A stretch of 17,247 nt of DNA, from positions 90,048 through 107,294 of the forward strand of contig DPHV01000022.1 in NCBI GenBank assembly GCA_003521625.1, given 5' to 3'. This DNA is from Ruminococcus sp. (GTDB lineage: Bacteria; Bacillota; Clostridia; Oscillospirales; Acutalibacteraceae). Below are positions 6,558 through 14,294 of this stretch, piece by piece. The first letter of the stretch is position 1. Each line of letters starts with the position of its first letter. The translations under genes were made by a program, and so were the position numbers. The notes beneath the pieces are model-generated. The model was not told the DNA's origin. It saw nothing but the letters and a program-made list of their open reading frames with translations, and ran no database searches.

Positions 6558-7781
6558 ATGGCTGATAATAAAATCAAAAAGGTAGTTCTTGCATATTCAG
6601 GCGGACTTGATACTTCAATCATTATTCCGTGGCTTAAGGAAAATTACGACAACTGCGAGGTTATTGCTGTTTCGGGTAACGTAGGTCAGGGCACCGAGCT
6701 TGACGGTCTTGAGGAAAAGGCTATCAAGACAGGCGCATCAAAGCTCTACATTGAGGACCTTAACAAGGAATTTGTTGAAGAGTACATTTTCCCCACAGTT
6801 AAGGCAGGCGCAGTTTACGAGGGCAAGTACCTCCTCGGTACATCATTCGCTCGTCCTATTATTGCAAAAAGACTTGTTGAAATCGCTAAAAAAGAGGGCG
6901 CTGACGCTATCTGTCACGGCTGTACAGGTAAGGGCAACGACCAGGTTCGTTTTGAGCTTGCAATCAAGGCTTACGCTCCCGATATGAAGATTATCGCTCC
7001 CTGGAGAACATGGGAATTCAAGTCACGTGAGGAAGAAATCGAATATGCGGAGAAGATGAATATTCCGCTCAAGATTAACCGTGAAACAAACTATTCAAAG
7101 GATAAGAACCTCTGGCACTTAAGCCACGAAGGTCTTGACCTTGAGGACCCCGCAAACGAGCCTATGTACAACAAAGATGGCTTCCTCGAGATGGGCGTTT
7201 CCCCCGAAATGGCTCCCGATAAGCCTGAGTACGTTACACTTTCATTTGAAAAGGGTATTCCCACAAAGCTCAACGGCGAAGAGGTCGGCTCAGTAGAGCT
7301 TATTGAAAAGCTCAACGAAATCGGAGGAAGAAACGGCGTCGGCATTACAGATATCGTAGAAAACCGTCTTGTTGGTATGAAGGCAAGGGGCGTTTATGAA
7401 ACTCCCGGCGGTACAATCCTCTATGCGGCTCACGACAAGCTCGAGGAAATCTGCCTTGACAAGGACACACTTCACTACAAGAAGAACCTTGCAAACACAT
7501 TTGCCGACCTCGTTTACGACGGCAAGTGGTACACACCGCTCCGTGAGGCTATGTCGGCATTCGTTGACAGCACTCAGGAGTATGTAACAGGCGAGGTTAA
7601 GCTCAAGCTTTACAAGGGCAATATAATTGACGCAGGCGTTACAAGCCCGTATTCACTCTATGACGAGGAAATCGCAACCTTTGACGAGGACGAGGTTTAC
7701 GACCAGAACGACAGCGCAGGTTTCATCAACCTCTTCGGACTTCCCATCAAGGTTCGTGCAAAGAAAGGTCTTATCAAATAA
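6558..7781 (+). CDS. argG: Argininosuccinate synthase
   Basis: Joins citrulline and aspartate with ATP to give argininosuccinate, AMP and pyrophosphate, the seventh step of arginine biosynthesis, in the cytosol. The 407 residues match the usual family length. The ATP-pyrophosphatase P-loop AYSGGLDTS is at 12-20, and GCTGKGNDQVRFE (about 121-133) and the WHLSHEG segment are family signatures. GGAGGA (6545-6550) lies 7 bases before the ATG. It is the first gene of the operon, directly downstream of the ArgR-type boxes and promoter. Codon use is strongly biased, typical of well-expressed genes. The gap to argH is 114 bases and holds a GC-rich hairpin. Confidence 0.97.
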   Translation: MADNKIKKVVLAYSGGLDTSIIIPWLKENYDNCEVIAVSGNVGQGTELDGLEEKAIKTGASKLYIEDLNKEFVEEYIFPTVKAGAVYEGKYLLGTSFARPIIAKRLVEIAKKEGADAICHGCTGKGNDQVRFELAIKAYAPDMKIIAPWRTWEFKSREEEIEYAEKMNIPLKINRETNYSKDKNLWHLSHEGLDLEDPANEPMYNKDGFLEMGVSPEMAPDKPEYVTLSFEKGIPTKLNGEEVGSVELIEKLNEIGGRNGVGITDIVENRLVGMKARGVYETPGGTILYAAHDKLEEICLDKDTLHYKKNLANTFADLVYDGKWYTPLREAMSAFVDSTQEYVTGEVKLKLYKGNIIDAGVTSPYSLYDEEIATFDEDEVYDQNDSAGFINLFGLPIKVRAKKGLIK

Positions 7782-7806
7782 GTTAAAATTTGTTTGATAT
7801 TCATAA

Positions 7807-7836
7807 ATCGGGGGCAGGGAATTTCTCTGCCCCGAT
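7807..7836 (+). other. GC-rich hairpin between argG and argH
   Basis: ATCGGGG...CAG pairs with CTG...CCCCGAT with one bulged G. No T run follows (AAGTGTTTATA), so it is not a standard terminator. It may protect the argG 3' end or partially attenuate transcription. Confidence 0.5.
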
Positions 7837-7895
7837 AAGTGTTTATATAGGGTGTATTAAAATAACATAAATTATCTTAAAAAGGAATCTGAAAT

Positions 7896-9272
7896 ATGCA
7901 GTTATGGAAAGGACGCTTCAAAAAGGAGCTTTCAAAAACAACAAACGACTTTAACAGCTCTATTTCATTCGACAGCAGAATGTATAAAGAGGACATAGAG
8001 GGCAGTATCGCCCACGCAACAATGCTCGGCAAATGCGGAATTATCACCGAGGAGCAGTCAGCCGACATCGTTCAGGGACTGAAGGGAATCCTTGCCGACA
8101 TCGAAAGCGGAGAATTGCAGTTCGATATGGAGGCAGAGGATATTCACACCTTTATCGAGGGCGAGCTGACAAAGAGAATCGGCGACAACGGCAAAAGACT
8201 TCACACTTCACGCAGCCGTAACGACCAGGTTGCGCTTGACATTAAGCTTTATCTCAAAAAAGAGGTTGTAAATGTTAAAAATCTCGTTGTTGACCTTGTC
8301 AAGGTTATCGCCGACAAGGCTGAAAAGTACAGCGAAACCGTAATGCCCGGATATACTCACCTTCAGAGAGCACAGCCGATTACCTTCGGTCATCACCTCT
8401 TGGCTTACGGCGAAATGCTGTTGCGTGACGTTTCACGTCTTGAGGATTGCCTTAAGAGAATGGACGAAATGCCCCTCGGCTCGTGTGCGCTTGCAGGCAC
8501 AACCTACCCGATTGACAGAACAATCACAGCCGAGCTTTTAGGCTTTGACCGAATTACAAACAACTCGCTTGACGGCGTTTCCGACAGAGATTACTGCATT
8601 GAGTTTGCGTCCGTTCTTTCAATAATTATGGTGCACCTCTCACGTTTTTCCGAGGAAATTATTATGTGGTGCAGTTGGGAATTCAAGTTCGTGGAGCTTG
8701 ACGATGCGTTCTCAACAGGCTCGTCAATTATGCCGCAGAAAAAGAACCCCGACATAGCAGAGCTTGTTCGTGGCAAGAGCGGCAGAGTTTTCGGCGACAA
8801 TATGACACTGCTCACGATTATGAAGGGCATTGCGCTTGCGTATAACAAGGATATGCAGGAGGACAAGGAGGCAATTTTTGACGCAGTTGATACCGTTAAA
8901 ATGTGCCTGACAGCATTCACTCCGATGCTCGACACAATGCGTGTTATCCCCGAAAATATGAGAAAAGCGGCGGCAGGCGGCTTTATCAATGCAACCGACT
9001 GTGCAGACTGGCTGACAAAGAACGGCGTTCCTTTCAGAGATGCATACAAGGCAACAGGAGAGCTTGTTGCAAGGTGCATTGAACTGGGCACTGACCTTGA
9101 AAATCTTCCTCTTGAGGAGTACAAGAAGGTCTGCGACGTGTTCACCGACGACGTTTACAGCGCAATTTCGCTTGAACGCTGTACAAATGAGCGTACTGCT
9201 TTCGGCGGCCCTGCTTCGTCAAATGTAAAGGAGCAGGCAAAACGAGTTGCCGAGATAGCGGAAAAGTTATAA
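7896..9272 (+). CDS. argH: Argininosuccinate lyase
   Basis: Splits argininosuccinate into arginine and fumarate, the last step of the pathway; a homotetrameric cytosolic enzyme of the aspartase/fumarase superfamily. The 458 residues are standard. Signatures: SRSRNDQV at 105-112, GYTHLQRAQP at 152-161 (catalytic His155) and GSSIMPQKKNPD at 275-286, holding the mobile-loop catalytic serine. The start ATG follows AAAAAGGAA with suitable spacing. The end of the gene probably doubles as the promoter region of the small toxin-like unit downstream (TTGCCG at 9247). It follows argG in the same direction; next comes a 315-base gap occupied by that unit. Confidence 0.97.
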   Translation: MQLWKGRFKKELSKTTNDFNSSISFDSRMYKEDIEGSIAHATMLGKCGIITEEQSADIVQGLKGILADIESGELQFDMEAEDIHTFIEGELTKRIGDNGKRLHTSRSRNDQVALDIKLYLKKEVVNVKNLVVDLVKVIADKAEKYSETVMPGYTHLQRAQPITFGHHLLAYGEMLLRDVSRLEDCLKRMDEMPLGSCALAGTTYPIDRTITAELLGFDRITNNSLDGVSDRDYCIEFASVLSIIMVHLSRFSEEIIMWCSWEFKFVELDDAFSTGSSIMPQKKNPDIAELVRGKSGRVFGDNMTLLTIMKGIALAYNKDMQEDKEAIFDAVDTVKMCLTAFTPMLDTMRVIPENMRKAAAGGFINATDCADWLTKNGVPFRDAYKATGELVARCIELGTDLENLPLEEYKKVCDVFTDDVYSAISLERCTNERTAFGGPASSNVKEQAKRVAEIAEKL

Positions 9273-9275
9273 AAT
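9247..9275 (+). promoter_or_regulatory. Candidate promoter for the small hydrophobic peptide
   Basis: TTGCCG (9247-9252), 17 bases, TAAAAT (9270-9275), located across the argH stop codon. The matches are 4/6 and 5/6, so it is plausible but weak. It would give a leader of about 75 bases containing the sequestering hairpin. Confidence 0.4.
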
Positions 9276-9332
9276 AAATTGCCATATTGCCTTTTGGCTT
9301 TATGGGGTTACAGGGAAGTTAAGGCGGTTAGT

Positions 9333-9351
9333 ACTCCCACCGATTGGGGGT
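9333..9351 (+). promoter_or_regulatory. Hairpin hiding the toxin Shine-Dalgarno
   Basis: ACTCCCA (9333-9339) pairs with TGGGGGT (9345-9351) around a 5-base loop. The right arm contains most of the ribosome site GGGGGTGAT (9346-9354) of the peptide at 9359. Shine-Dalgarno sequestration is a known trait of type I toxin mRNAs. Confidence 0.6.
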
Positions 9352-9358
9352 GATATGT

Positions 9359-9430
9359 ATGACTGAATTAGTTTTACTTATCGTTCTGATAGTATCACTT
9401 ACTCAGCTTGTAAAATACATAAAAAAATAA
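9359..9430 (+). CDS. Small hydrophobic peptide, putative type I toxin (23 aa)
   Basis: The frame encodes 23 residues: MTEL, then a hydrophobic run VLLIVLIVSL, then TQLVKYIKK. That is one membrane-spanning helix with a Lys-rich tail, the usual shape of Fst/TxpA/holin-like type I toxins. A strong ribosome site GGGGGTGAT precedes it; the ATG at 9355 reaches a stop after three codons. The TAA lies within the left arm of the terminator hairpin, as is common in such loci. An antisense promoter with perfect consensus lies downstream and points back over the gene. I do not recognise the exact peptide family; the toxin role is inferred from the layout. It sits between argH and argC and has nothing evident to do with arginine. 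Confidence 0.65.
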   Translation: MTELVLLIVLIVSLTQLVKYIKK

Positions 9431-9520
9431 TCGCCCAACTGCCGACCAAAGCAAAGTTGAACGATTATTTTAATCTTTAATTTTTCTTTAACAGGCTAAC
9501 CGCTTTGACGGTTACCCTGT
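9420..9520 (-). ncRNA. Putative antisense antitoxin RNA (about 100 nt)
   Basis: Predicted leftward transcript from about 9520, seven bases below a perfect -10, to the T run of the shared terminator. It overlaps the 3' end of the toxin mRNA (stop codon and terminator region) in a convergent, tail-to-tail layout, as in txpA/ratA and bsrG/SR4. No open frame of note on this strand. The transcript itself is inferred. Confidence 0.6.
9424..9471. terminator. Bidirectional terminator shared by toxin mRNA and antisense RNA
   Basis: AAAATAATCG (9424-9433) pairs with CGATTATTTT (9462-9471), and CAACT (9436-9440) with AGTTG (9455-9459). Rightward transcripts end in TTTT; leftward transcripts end in an uninterrupted T run opposite the A tract at 9421-9427, so the leftward terminator is stronger. 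Confidence 0.75.
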
Positions 9521-9526
9521 AACCTT

Positions 9527-9555
9527 ATTATATGATATTTAAATCCGAATGTCAA
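9527..9555 (-). promoter_or_regulatory. Perfect-consensus promoter for the antisense RNA
   Basis: On the minus strand, TTGACA (9555-9550), exactly 17 bases, TATAAT (9532-9527): 12/12 consensus. There is no minus-strand gene for it to serve except the antisense RNA over the toxin. It lies 32 bases before the argC start. Confidence 0.8.
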
Positions 9556-9587
9556 TATTACAGAATTAAAATAAACAGGTGAAAAGT

Positions 9588-10625
9588 ATGAAAATAAAAG
9601 CAGGTATAGTGGGCGCAACAGGCTACGCAGGCGCAGAGCTTGTCCGCTTGCTCTCGACTCACCCGAATGCTGAAGTTTCGGCAATAAGCTCGGTTTCGTT
9701 CGAGGGTGAAAAGTTAAGCGACGTTTATCCGTCATATAAATGTTTAAACGATATGGTCTGCGAAAATCAGGATGCAGTTGTTGAAAAAAGCGACGTCGTT
9801 TTTGCCGCTCTTCCGCACGGACTTTCGCAGGAGCTTGCCGAAAAGTGTATAATCGCAGGCAAGGCTTTCATTGACCTCGGAGCAGATTTCAGACTTGAAA
9901 GCGAGGACGAATACACTGAGTGGTACGGCGGAACTTTTCTTGATAAGAAGCTCCATGAGCAGTCGGTTTACGGCTTGCCCGAGTTTTTCAGAAATGAAAT
10001 CAAAGGCAAAAAGCTTGTTGCAAATCCCGGTTGCTACACAACCTGTTCACCCCTTGCAATCGCACCCGCAATCGCAAACGGACTTGTTGAAACAAAGGGC
10101 ATAATCTGCGACTGCAAAAGCGGCGTAACGGGCGCAGGCAGAAAGCCGTCGCAGGGCAATCACTATCCCGAGCTTAACGAGGGATTCCACGCTTACAAGG
10201 TTGCATCTCACCGCCACACTCCCGAAATTGAGCAGACCCTTTCAAAGCTTTCAGGCAAAAAGGTGATAATCACTTTTGTTCCGCATCTTCTTCCCGTAAA
10301 CAGAGGAATCCTTGCAACCGTTTACGCTGACATAAAGGACGGCGTAACCTTTGAGCAGATTCGCAAGGCTTATGAGGAATACTACAAGGACGAATTTTTC
10401 GTGAGACTTCTTGATGACGGCAAGTGCGCCGACATTCACAATATAAAGTATTCAAACTTCTGTGACGTTTCAATTCACCACGACAAGCGTGCAAACAAGC
10501 TTGTCGCCTGTGCCGCAATCGACAATATGGTTAAGGGTGCGGCAGGTCAGGCAATCCAGAATATGAATATTATTTTCGGACTTGATGAAACAACAGGACT
10601 TGTAATCGTACCTCCTGCGTTTTAA
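9588..10625 (+). CDS. argC: N-acetyl-gamma-glutamyl-phosphate reductase
   Basis: Reduces N-acetylglutamyl phosphate to the semialdehyde with NADPH, third step of the pathway. Start ATG 9588 is chosen (345 residues) because AGGTGA (9577-9582) is its ribosome site; the GTG at 9579 lies inside that site. The nucleotide-binding motif GATGYAG is at 9-15, the catalytic cysteine is C149 in NPGCYTT, and HRHTPEI (208-214) carries the catalytic His region. The usual family length is about 340. The terminator and TA-like unit upstream mean that argC and the following genes may depend partly on read-through or on a local promoter; TTGACG at 9505 with a poor -10 near 9528 is the only candidate I see. Confidence 0.96.
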   Translation: MKIKAGIVGATGYAGAELVRLLSTHPNAEVSAISSVSFEGEKLSDVYPSYKCLNDMVCENQDAVVEKSDVVFAALPHGLSQELAEKCIIAGKAFIDLGADFRLESEDEYTEWYGGTFLDKKLHEQSVYGLPEFFRNEIKGKKLVANPGCYTTCSPLAIAPAIANGLVETKGIICDCKSGVTGAGRKPSQGNHYPELNEGFHAYKVASHRHTPEIEQTLSKLSGKKVIITFVPHLLPVNRGILATVYADIKDGVTFEQIRKAYEEYYKDEFFVRLLDDGKCADIHNIKYSNFCDVSIHHDKRANKLVACAAIDNMVKGAAGQAIQNMNIIFGLDETTGLVIVPPAF

Positions 10626-10655
10626 TTTTATCACTTGTTTACGGAGGAATATTAA

Positions 10656-11675
10656 GTGAGTAAAAGAATCAACAGCATTGATATCCTGCGAATGGCAGCG
10701 GCGTTCCTAGTCGTTCTGGCACATGACACAAATGCTTTTGTATATCCATATGTAAATTCAATTTGTCATTCTTCAGTTCTCATATTTTTTGCTGTTTCCG
10801 GATATTTTTATTGTGTTCCGAAAGAAAAGAAAAAGGGAAGAATCAAGAAAATTTTTATTCTGACGGTGATAACGAATATTGCTTTCTTGCTGTTTTATGC
10901 GGTTGTTTCGCTGAAGGACACAGGAATTGTTAATTATCTTGCAAAAACATTCACAATAGATAATATGTTTAAATTTATCGTTTTTAATGACTCACCGTTC
11001 AGCGAACATTTGTGGTTCCTGTCGGCACTGCTTTATTGTATGATAATTGATTACTTCCTGTCGGATTTCCTGATGAAAAGAAAAAAACTCTGTATAGCAC
11101 TGATTGTTGCTTTGCTTTTATGCGATTTGATATTCGGCAAATATAGTTTATTGTTCTTCAGAACAGAATTTGATATTGTATATTTAAGAAATTTTGTATT
11201 TGTCGGTATTCCATTTTTTTACATAGGAAAGCTCTTTAAGTCGATTGACGTCAGTAAAATAAAGATAAAAAACATTTCTTTGGCTTTTCTTATAGTGTTG
11301 TTTTGCGCAACAACTATGGTTGAAAAATATACGCTTATGTATTTTGATCTTTACGCAAGACGAGAGCAATACTTGAGCCTTACGTTACTTACGATTGTTA
11401 TATTGTTGCTTGTGTTGAAAAATCCTCTTGATAATCCGGGCAGATTGTCAGGCTATATTGCGTATTCGGGAAGAAAATACTCGCTTGCGATTTATGTTGT
11501 GCATCCCGTATTGGTTTTTGCAAGTAATTTTGCGGCAAAGCATCTCGGTACAGTGTTAGCAACAGCGTATTCTTTTGTTTCCGGTATTGTCATATTTTTG
11601 GCAGCATGGCTGGTTGCAATCATCTATTACAGGCTTAAAGATAAAATTTATAAACCGTATAAAACAAAGCATTGA
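10656..11675 (+). CDS. Membrane acyltransferase (acyltransferase 3 / OafA-like family)
   Basis: An integral membrane protein of 339 residues with about ten hydrophobic segments. The N-terminus SIDILRMAAAFLVVLAH matches the acyltransferase-3 signature, with the conserved Arg and the His (H23) at the end of the first helix; EHLWFLSALLYCMI (about 117-130) and a late AIYVVHPVL segment are also typical. These enzymes move acetyl or other acyl groups onto surface polysaccharides, peptidoglycan or antibiotics; the substrate here is unknown. The GTG start is supported by GGAGGA (10643-10648). It is visibly more AT-rich than argC and argJ and lacks their biased codon use, which suggests later insertion into the operon. 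It lies 30 bases after argC and 17 before argJ. Confidence 0.88.
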   Translation: MSKRINSIDILRMAAAFLVVLAHDTNAFVYPYVNSICHSSVLIFFAVSGYFYCVPKEKKKGRIKKIFILTVITNIAFLLFYAVVSLKDTGIVNYLAKTFTIDNMFKFIVFNDSPFSEHLWFLSALLYCMIIDYFLSDFLMKRKKLCIALIVALLLCDLIFGKYSLLFFRTEFDIVYLRNFVFVGIPFFYIGKLFKSIDVSKIKIKNISLAFLIVLFCATTMVEKYTLMYFDLYARREQYLSLTLLTIVILLLVLKNPLDNPGRLSGYIAYSGRKYSLAIYVVHPVLVFASNFAAKHLGTVLATAYSFVSGIVIFLAAWLVAIIYYRLKDKIYKPYKTKH

Positions 11676-11692
11676 CCGAAAGGATTTTAAAT

Positions 11693-12919
11693 ATGAAAAA
11701 CTTTCATTTTATAGACGGCACTGTAACTTCGCCCCTCGGCTTCACTGCTCAGGGCGTGTGTGCATCAATCAAGCCGTCAAATACAACAAAGCGTGACCTT
11801 GCGCTTATTTACTGTGAAAAGCCCTGCACTGCGGCGGCAGTTTACACTAAAAACCTTGTAAAAAGCTCCACAATTCAGGTAACTAAAAAGCACCTTGAAA
11901 ACGGCATTGCACAGGCAGTCATTGTCAATTCGGGCAATGCAAACACCTGTAATGCAGACGGTGTAGAGGTTGCAGAGAAGATGTGTGAAATTGCGGCTGA
12001 AACTCTGTCTGTAAACCCTGATGATGTAATAGTTGCCTCAACAGGCGTAATCGGTCAACCTTTGCCGATTGAGCCTGTTATAAAGGGCGCAGAAATGATG
12101 AAGGGCAAGCTTTCAAAGGACGGCGGAACAAACGCCGCCGAGGCTATTATGACAACCGACACCGTCAAAAAGGAAATGGCTATGGAGATGACTCTCGGCG
12201 GCAAAAAGGTAACCGTCGGCGGAATTGCCAAGGGCAGCGGAATGATTCACATCAATATGGGAACAATGCTCTCCTTTGTTACAACCGATGCGGCTGTTTC
12301 GGCAGAAATGCTTGAATGTGCTCTGCGTGAGGCTGTTGAGGACAGCTACAATATGGTAAGCGTTGACGGCGACACCTCAACAAACGACACGCTTGCAATT
12401 ATGGCTTCGGGACTTGCAGGCAACGAGCCGATAACCGAGAAGAACGAGGATTATAAAATCTTTGTTGCAGGACTTACAGAGGCGTTCAAGTCGCTTGCAA
12501 AACAGCTTGCAGGTGACGGCGAGGGCGCAACAAAATTGCTTGTCTGCACGGTTGACGGCGCAAAAACGAAGCAGGACGCAGTGACCGTTTCAAAGAGCAT
12601 AATCTGTTCAAGCCTGTTAAAAGCGGCTATGTTCGGTGCTGACGCTAACTGGGGTAGGGTGCTCTGCGCAATCGGCTACAGCGGAGCTGACGTTGACGTT
12701 AATAAGGTTGACGTATCGTTCAAGTCGGAAAAGGGTGAAATCCTTGTTTGCAAGGACGGTGCAGGCGTTGAATTTTCCGAGGAAAAGGCAAAGGAAATCC
12801 TGCTTGAAAAAGAGATTAATATTCTTGTGTCATTGAACGACGGCGACGGAAAAGCCGAAGCCTACGGCTGTGACCTCACATACGATTACGTAAAGATTAA
12901 CGGAGACTATCGTACATAA
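11693..12919 (+). CDS. argJ: ArgJ: glutamate N-acetyltransferase / ornithine acetyltransferase
   Basis: Transfers acetyl from N-acetylornithine to glutamate, so that acetyl groups are recycled; many members also use acetyl-CoA. Start ATG 11693 (408 residues) follows GAAAGGAT (11678-11685); the TTG at 11672 overlaps the previous gene's end and has no ribosome site. ArgJ proteins cut themselves before a conserved threonine: here the site is KGSGMIHINMG followed by TMLSF, with nucleophile T191. The usual Pro and Ala of PNMATML are Ile and Gly here, probably tolerated substitutions. TTDTVKKE (about 154-161) is another family signature. With no argA in the window, this enzyme may supply N-acetylglutamate itself, but its bifunctionality is inferred. 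Confidence 0.96.
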   Translation: MKNFHFIDGTVTSPLGFTAQGVCASIKPSNTTKRDLALIYCEKPCTAAAVYTKNLVKSSTIQVTKKHLENGIAQAVIVNSGNANTCNADGVEVAEKMCEIAAETLSVNPDDVIVASTGVIGQPLPIEPVIKGAEMMKGKLSKDGGTNAAEAIMTTDTVKKEMAMEMTLGGKKVTVGGIAKGSGMIHINMGTMLSFVTTDAAVSAEMLECALREAVEDSYNMVSVDGDTSTNDTLAIMASGLAGNEPITEKNEDYKIFVAGLTEAFKSLAKQLAGDGEGATKLLVCTVDGAKTKQDAVTVSKSIICSSLLKAAMFGADANWGRVLCAIGYSGADVDVNKVDVSFKSEKGEILVCKDGAGVEFSEEKAKEILLEKEINILVSLNDGDGKAEAYGCDLTYDYVKINGDYRT

Positions 12920-12923
12920 TATC

Positions 12924-13189
12924 AGTGTGGAGTGTGAAGAGTGGAGTGTGGAGTTAATGGTCGCTACGCTCCGAATTTGTAATATTGTGTGTTGTTCGGA
13001 AAGGTTAGTTTGCTGAACCGATTTTGATATATTTGTGACGTTTCGGGTGAACACTTTTCGTCGCTGCAATATTAAAAATTTAATCCTGCGGCAACGCCGC
13101 ATATAAATTATTCGGGCATAAAACTTTTAAATTAGTCCAACCTATCCACTCGACCACAACTCCACTCTCAACACTCCAAACTCCACACT
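12924..13189. repeat. MITE-like intergenic repeat, copy 2 (between argJ and argB)
   Basis: The 32-bp ends (12924-12955 and 13158-13189) are inverted repeats matching at 27 of 32 positions, built from GTGTGGAGT-like units. The core GGTCGCTACGCTCCGAA (12959-12975) and the right half (TGCGGC-AAC-GCCGCA hairpin, then CCTATCCACTCGACCA) match copy 1 closely. It starts 4 bases after the argJ stop and ends 6 bases before the argB ribosome site, so both genes are intact. Confidence 0.8.
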
Positions 13190-13210
13190 AAAAATAAAGG
13201 ATTGATATAA

Positions 13211-14062
13211 ATGGATACCTCAAAAAGAGCAAAGGTCTTAATACAGGCAATGCCGTACATCAAAAAATACGTCGGCGAAACTATCGTTGTAAAATACGGC
13301 GGCAACGCTATGATTAATGAGGACTTGAAGTCAGCTGTAATGAGCGACTTGGTGCTTATGCAGCTCGTCGGAATCAACGTAGTTCTCGTTCACGGCGGCG
13401 GTCCCGAAATCAACGCAATGCTTGACGCAGTCGGCAAGGAGAGCCGCTTTGAAAATGGTATGCGTGTTACCGACAAGGAAACGATTGACATCGTTCAGAT
13501 GGTGCTTGCAGGCAAGGTGAACAAGAGCCTTGTTCAGCTCCTCGAAAGTCACGGCGGCAAGGCACTCGGCTTCTGCGGACTTGACGGCAGACTGCTTATG
13601 GCTGAAAAGCTGATTTCAAGCGTTGACCTCGGCTACGTCGGTGAAATCAAGGAGGTCAATCCTGCTCCGCTCAATAACGCAATGCAGAACGGCTACATTC
13701 CGATTGTCGCAACCGTTGCCGGCGGCTATGACGGCAATGTTTATAACATAAACGCTGACCTTGCAGCGGCTCAGATTGCCGCAAAGCTCGGTGCAAAAAA
13801 GCTTATTCTAATGACCGATATAAGAGGACTTCTGCGTGACGTAAAAGATGACGACTCGCTGATTTCCGTTGTAAACGTCAGCGAGGTTCCTATGCTCAAG
13901 CGTGACGGAATAATCAAAGGCGGTATGATTCCAAAAATAGATTGCTGTGTTGAGGCTGTCAGAAACGGCGTAAACCGTGCTCACATCATTGACGGCAGAC
14001 TTGAACATTCAATCCTGCTCGAGCTGTTCAGTGACGAAGGCATCGGCACAATGTTCTATTAA
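13211..14062 (+). CDS. argB: Acetylglutamate kinase
   Basis: Phosphorylates N-acetylglutamate with ATP, second step of the pathway; amino acid kinase family. A protein of 283 residues with KYGGNAM (28-34), HGGGPEIN (60-67) and the NINADLAAAQIA region typical of the substrate and ATP sites. The N-terminal extension KRAKVLIQAMPYIKKY matches the extra helix of arginine-inhibited hexameric kinases such as those of Thermotoga and Pseudomonas, so feedback inhibition by arginine is likely, in keeping with an ArgJ-type cyclic pathway. AAAGGA at 13196-13201 precedes the ATG. The stop codon abuts the terminal repeat of MITE-like copy 3. Confidence 0.97.
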   Translation: MDTSKRAKVLIQAMPYIKKYVGETIVVKYGGNAMINEDLKSAVMSDLVLMQLVGINVVLVHGGGPEINAMLDAVGKESRFENGMRVTDKETIDIVQMVLAGKVNKSLVQLLESHGGKALGFCGLDGRLLMAEKLISSVDLGYVGEIKEVNPAPLNNAMQNGYIPIVATVAGGYDGNVYNINADLAAAQIAAKLGAKKLILMTDIRGLLRDVKDDDSLISVVNVSEVPMLKRDGIIKGGMIPKIDCCVEAVRNGVNRAHIIDGRLEHSILLELFSDEGIGTMFY

Positions 14063-14180
14063 TTAACAATTTACATTTAAAAATTAACAATTAAGGGTCG
14101 CTGCGCTCCGAATTTGTAATAATGCGTGTTGTACGGAACAGTTTGTTTGCTTATTTTATGTTGATATATCGTTGACGTTT

Positions 14181-14265
14181 CGGGACGTGTAGGAACCCGT
14201 CCCCTACGAAATTAAATACAAACGTTTCCTCTATATACGTAGGGGACGGCATCCTTGACGTCCCG
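14181..14265. repeat. Nested 28-bp inverted repeat inside MITE-like copy 3
   Basis: The arms 14181-14208 (starting CGGGACGTGTAGGAACCCG) and 14238-14265 (starting CGTAGGGGACGGCATCC) are reverse complements at 24 of 28 positions, with a 29-base AT-rich spacer. It is absent from copies 1 and 2, so it looks like a separate insertion. Confidence 0.75.
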
Positions 14266-14294
14266 TTTCATAAATTGCAACGCAATTTATGAAA
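14266..14294. repeat. Perfect 13-bp hairpin next to the nested repeat
   Basis: TTTCATAAATTGC (14266-14278) and GCAATTTATGAAA (14282-14294) are perfect reverse complements with the loop AAC. The same AAC loop caps the TGCGGC hairpin in copies 1 and 2. Confidence 0.8.

Larger units (their letters stand above)
9306..9524. repeat. Inverted repeats bracketing the toxin-antitoxin-like unit
   Basis: GGTTACAGGG (9306-9315) is the exact reverse complement of 9515-9524, and GCGGTTAG (9324-9331) of 9496-9503. A TTAT sits just outside both ends (9300-9303, 9525-9528). They could be the ends of a small mobile unit, or allow 5'-3' pairing of a long transcript. Confidence 0.55.

Noticed and set aside
7795..7803. 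ArgR-type box TGATATTCA before argH
   Set aside because: A single short imperfect palindrome without neighbouring half-sites or a promoter; expected by chance in AT-rich DNA.
8591..9145. A 184-residue minus-strand frame inside argH
   Set aside because: Ser-rich shadow of argH with no start signals; argH is unambiguous.
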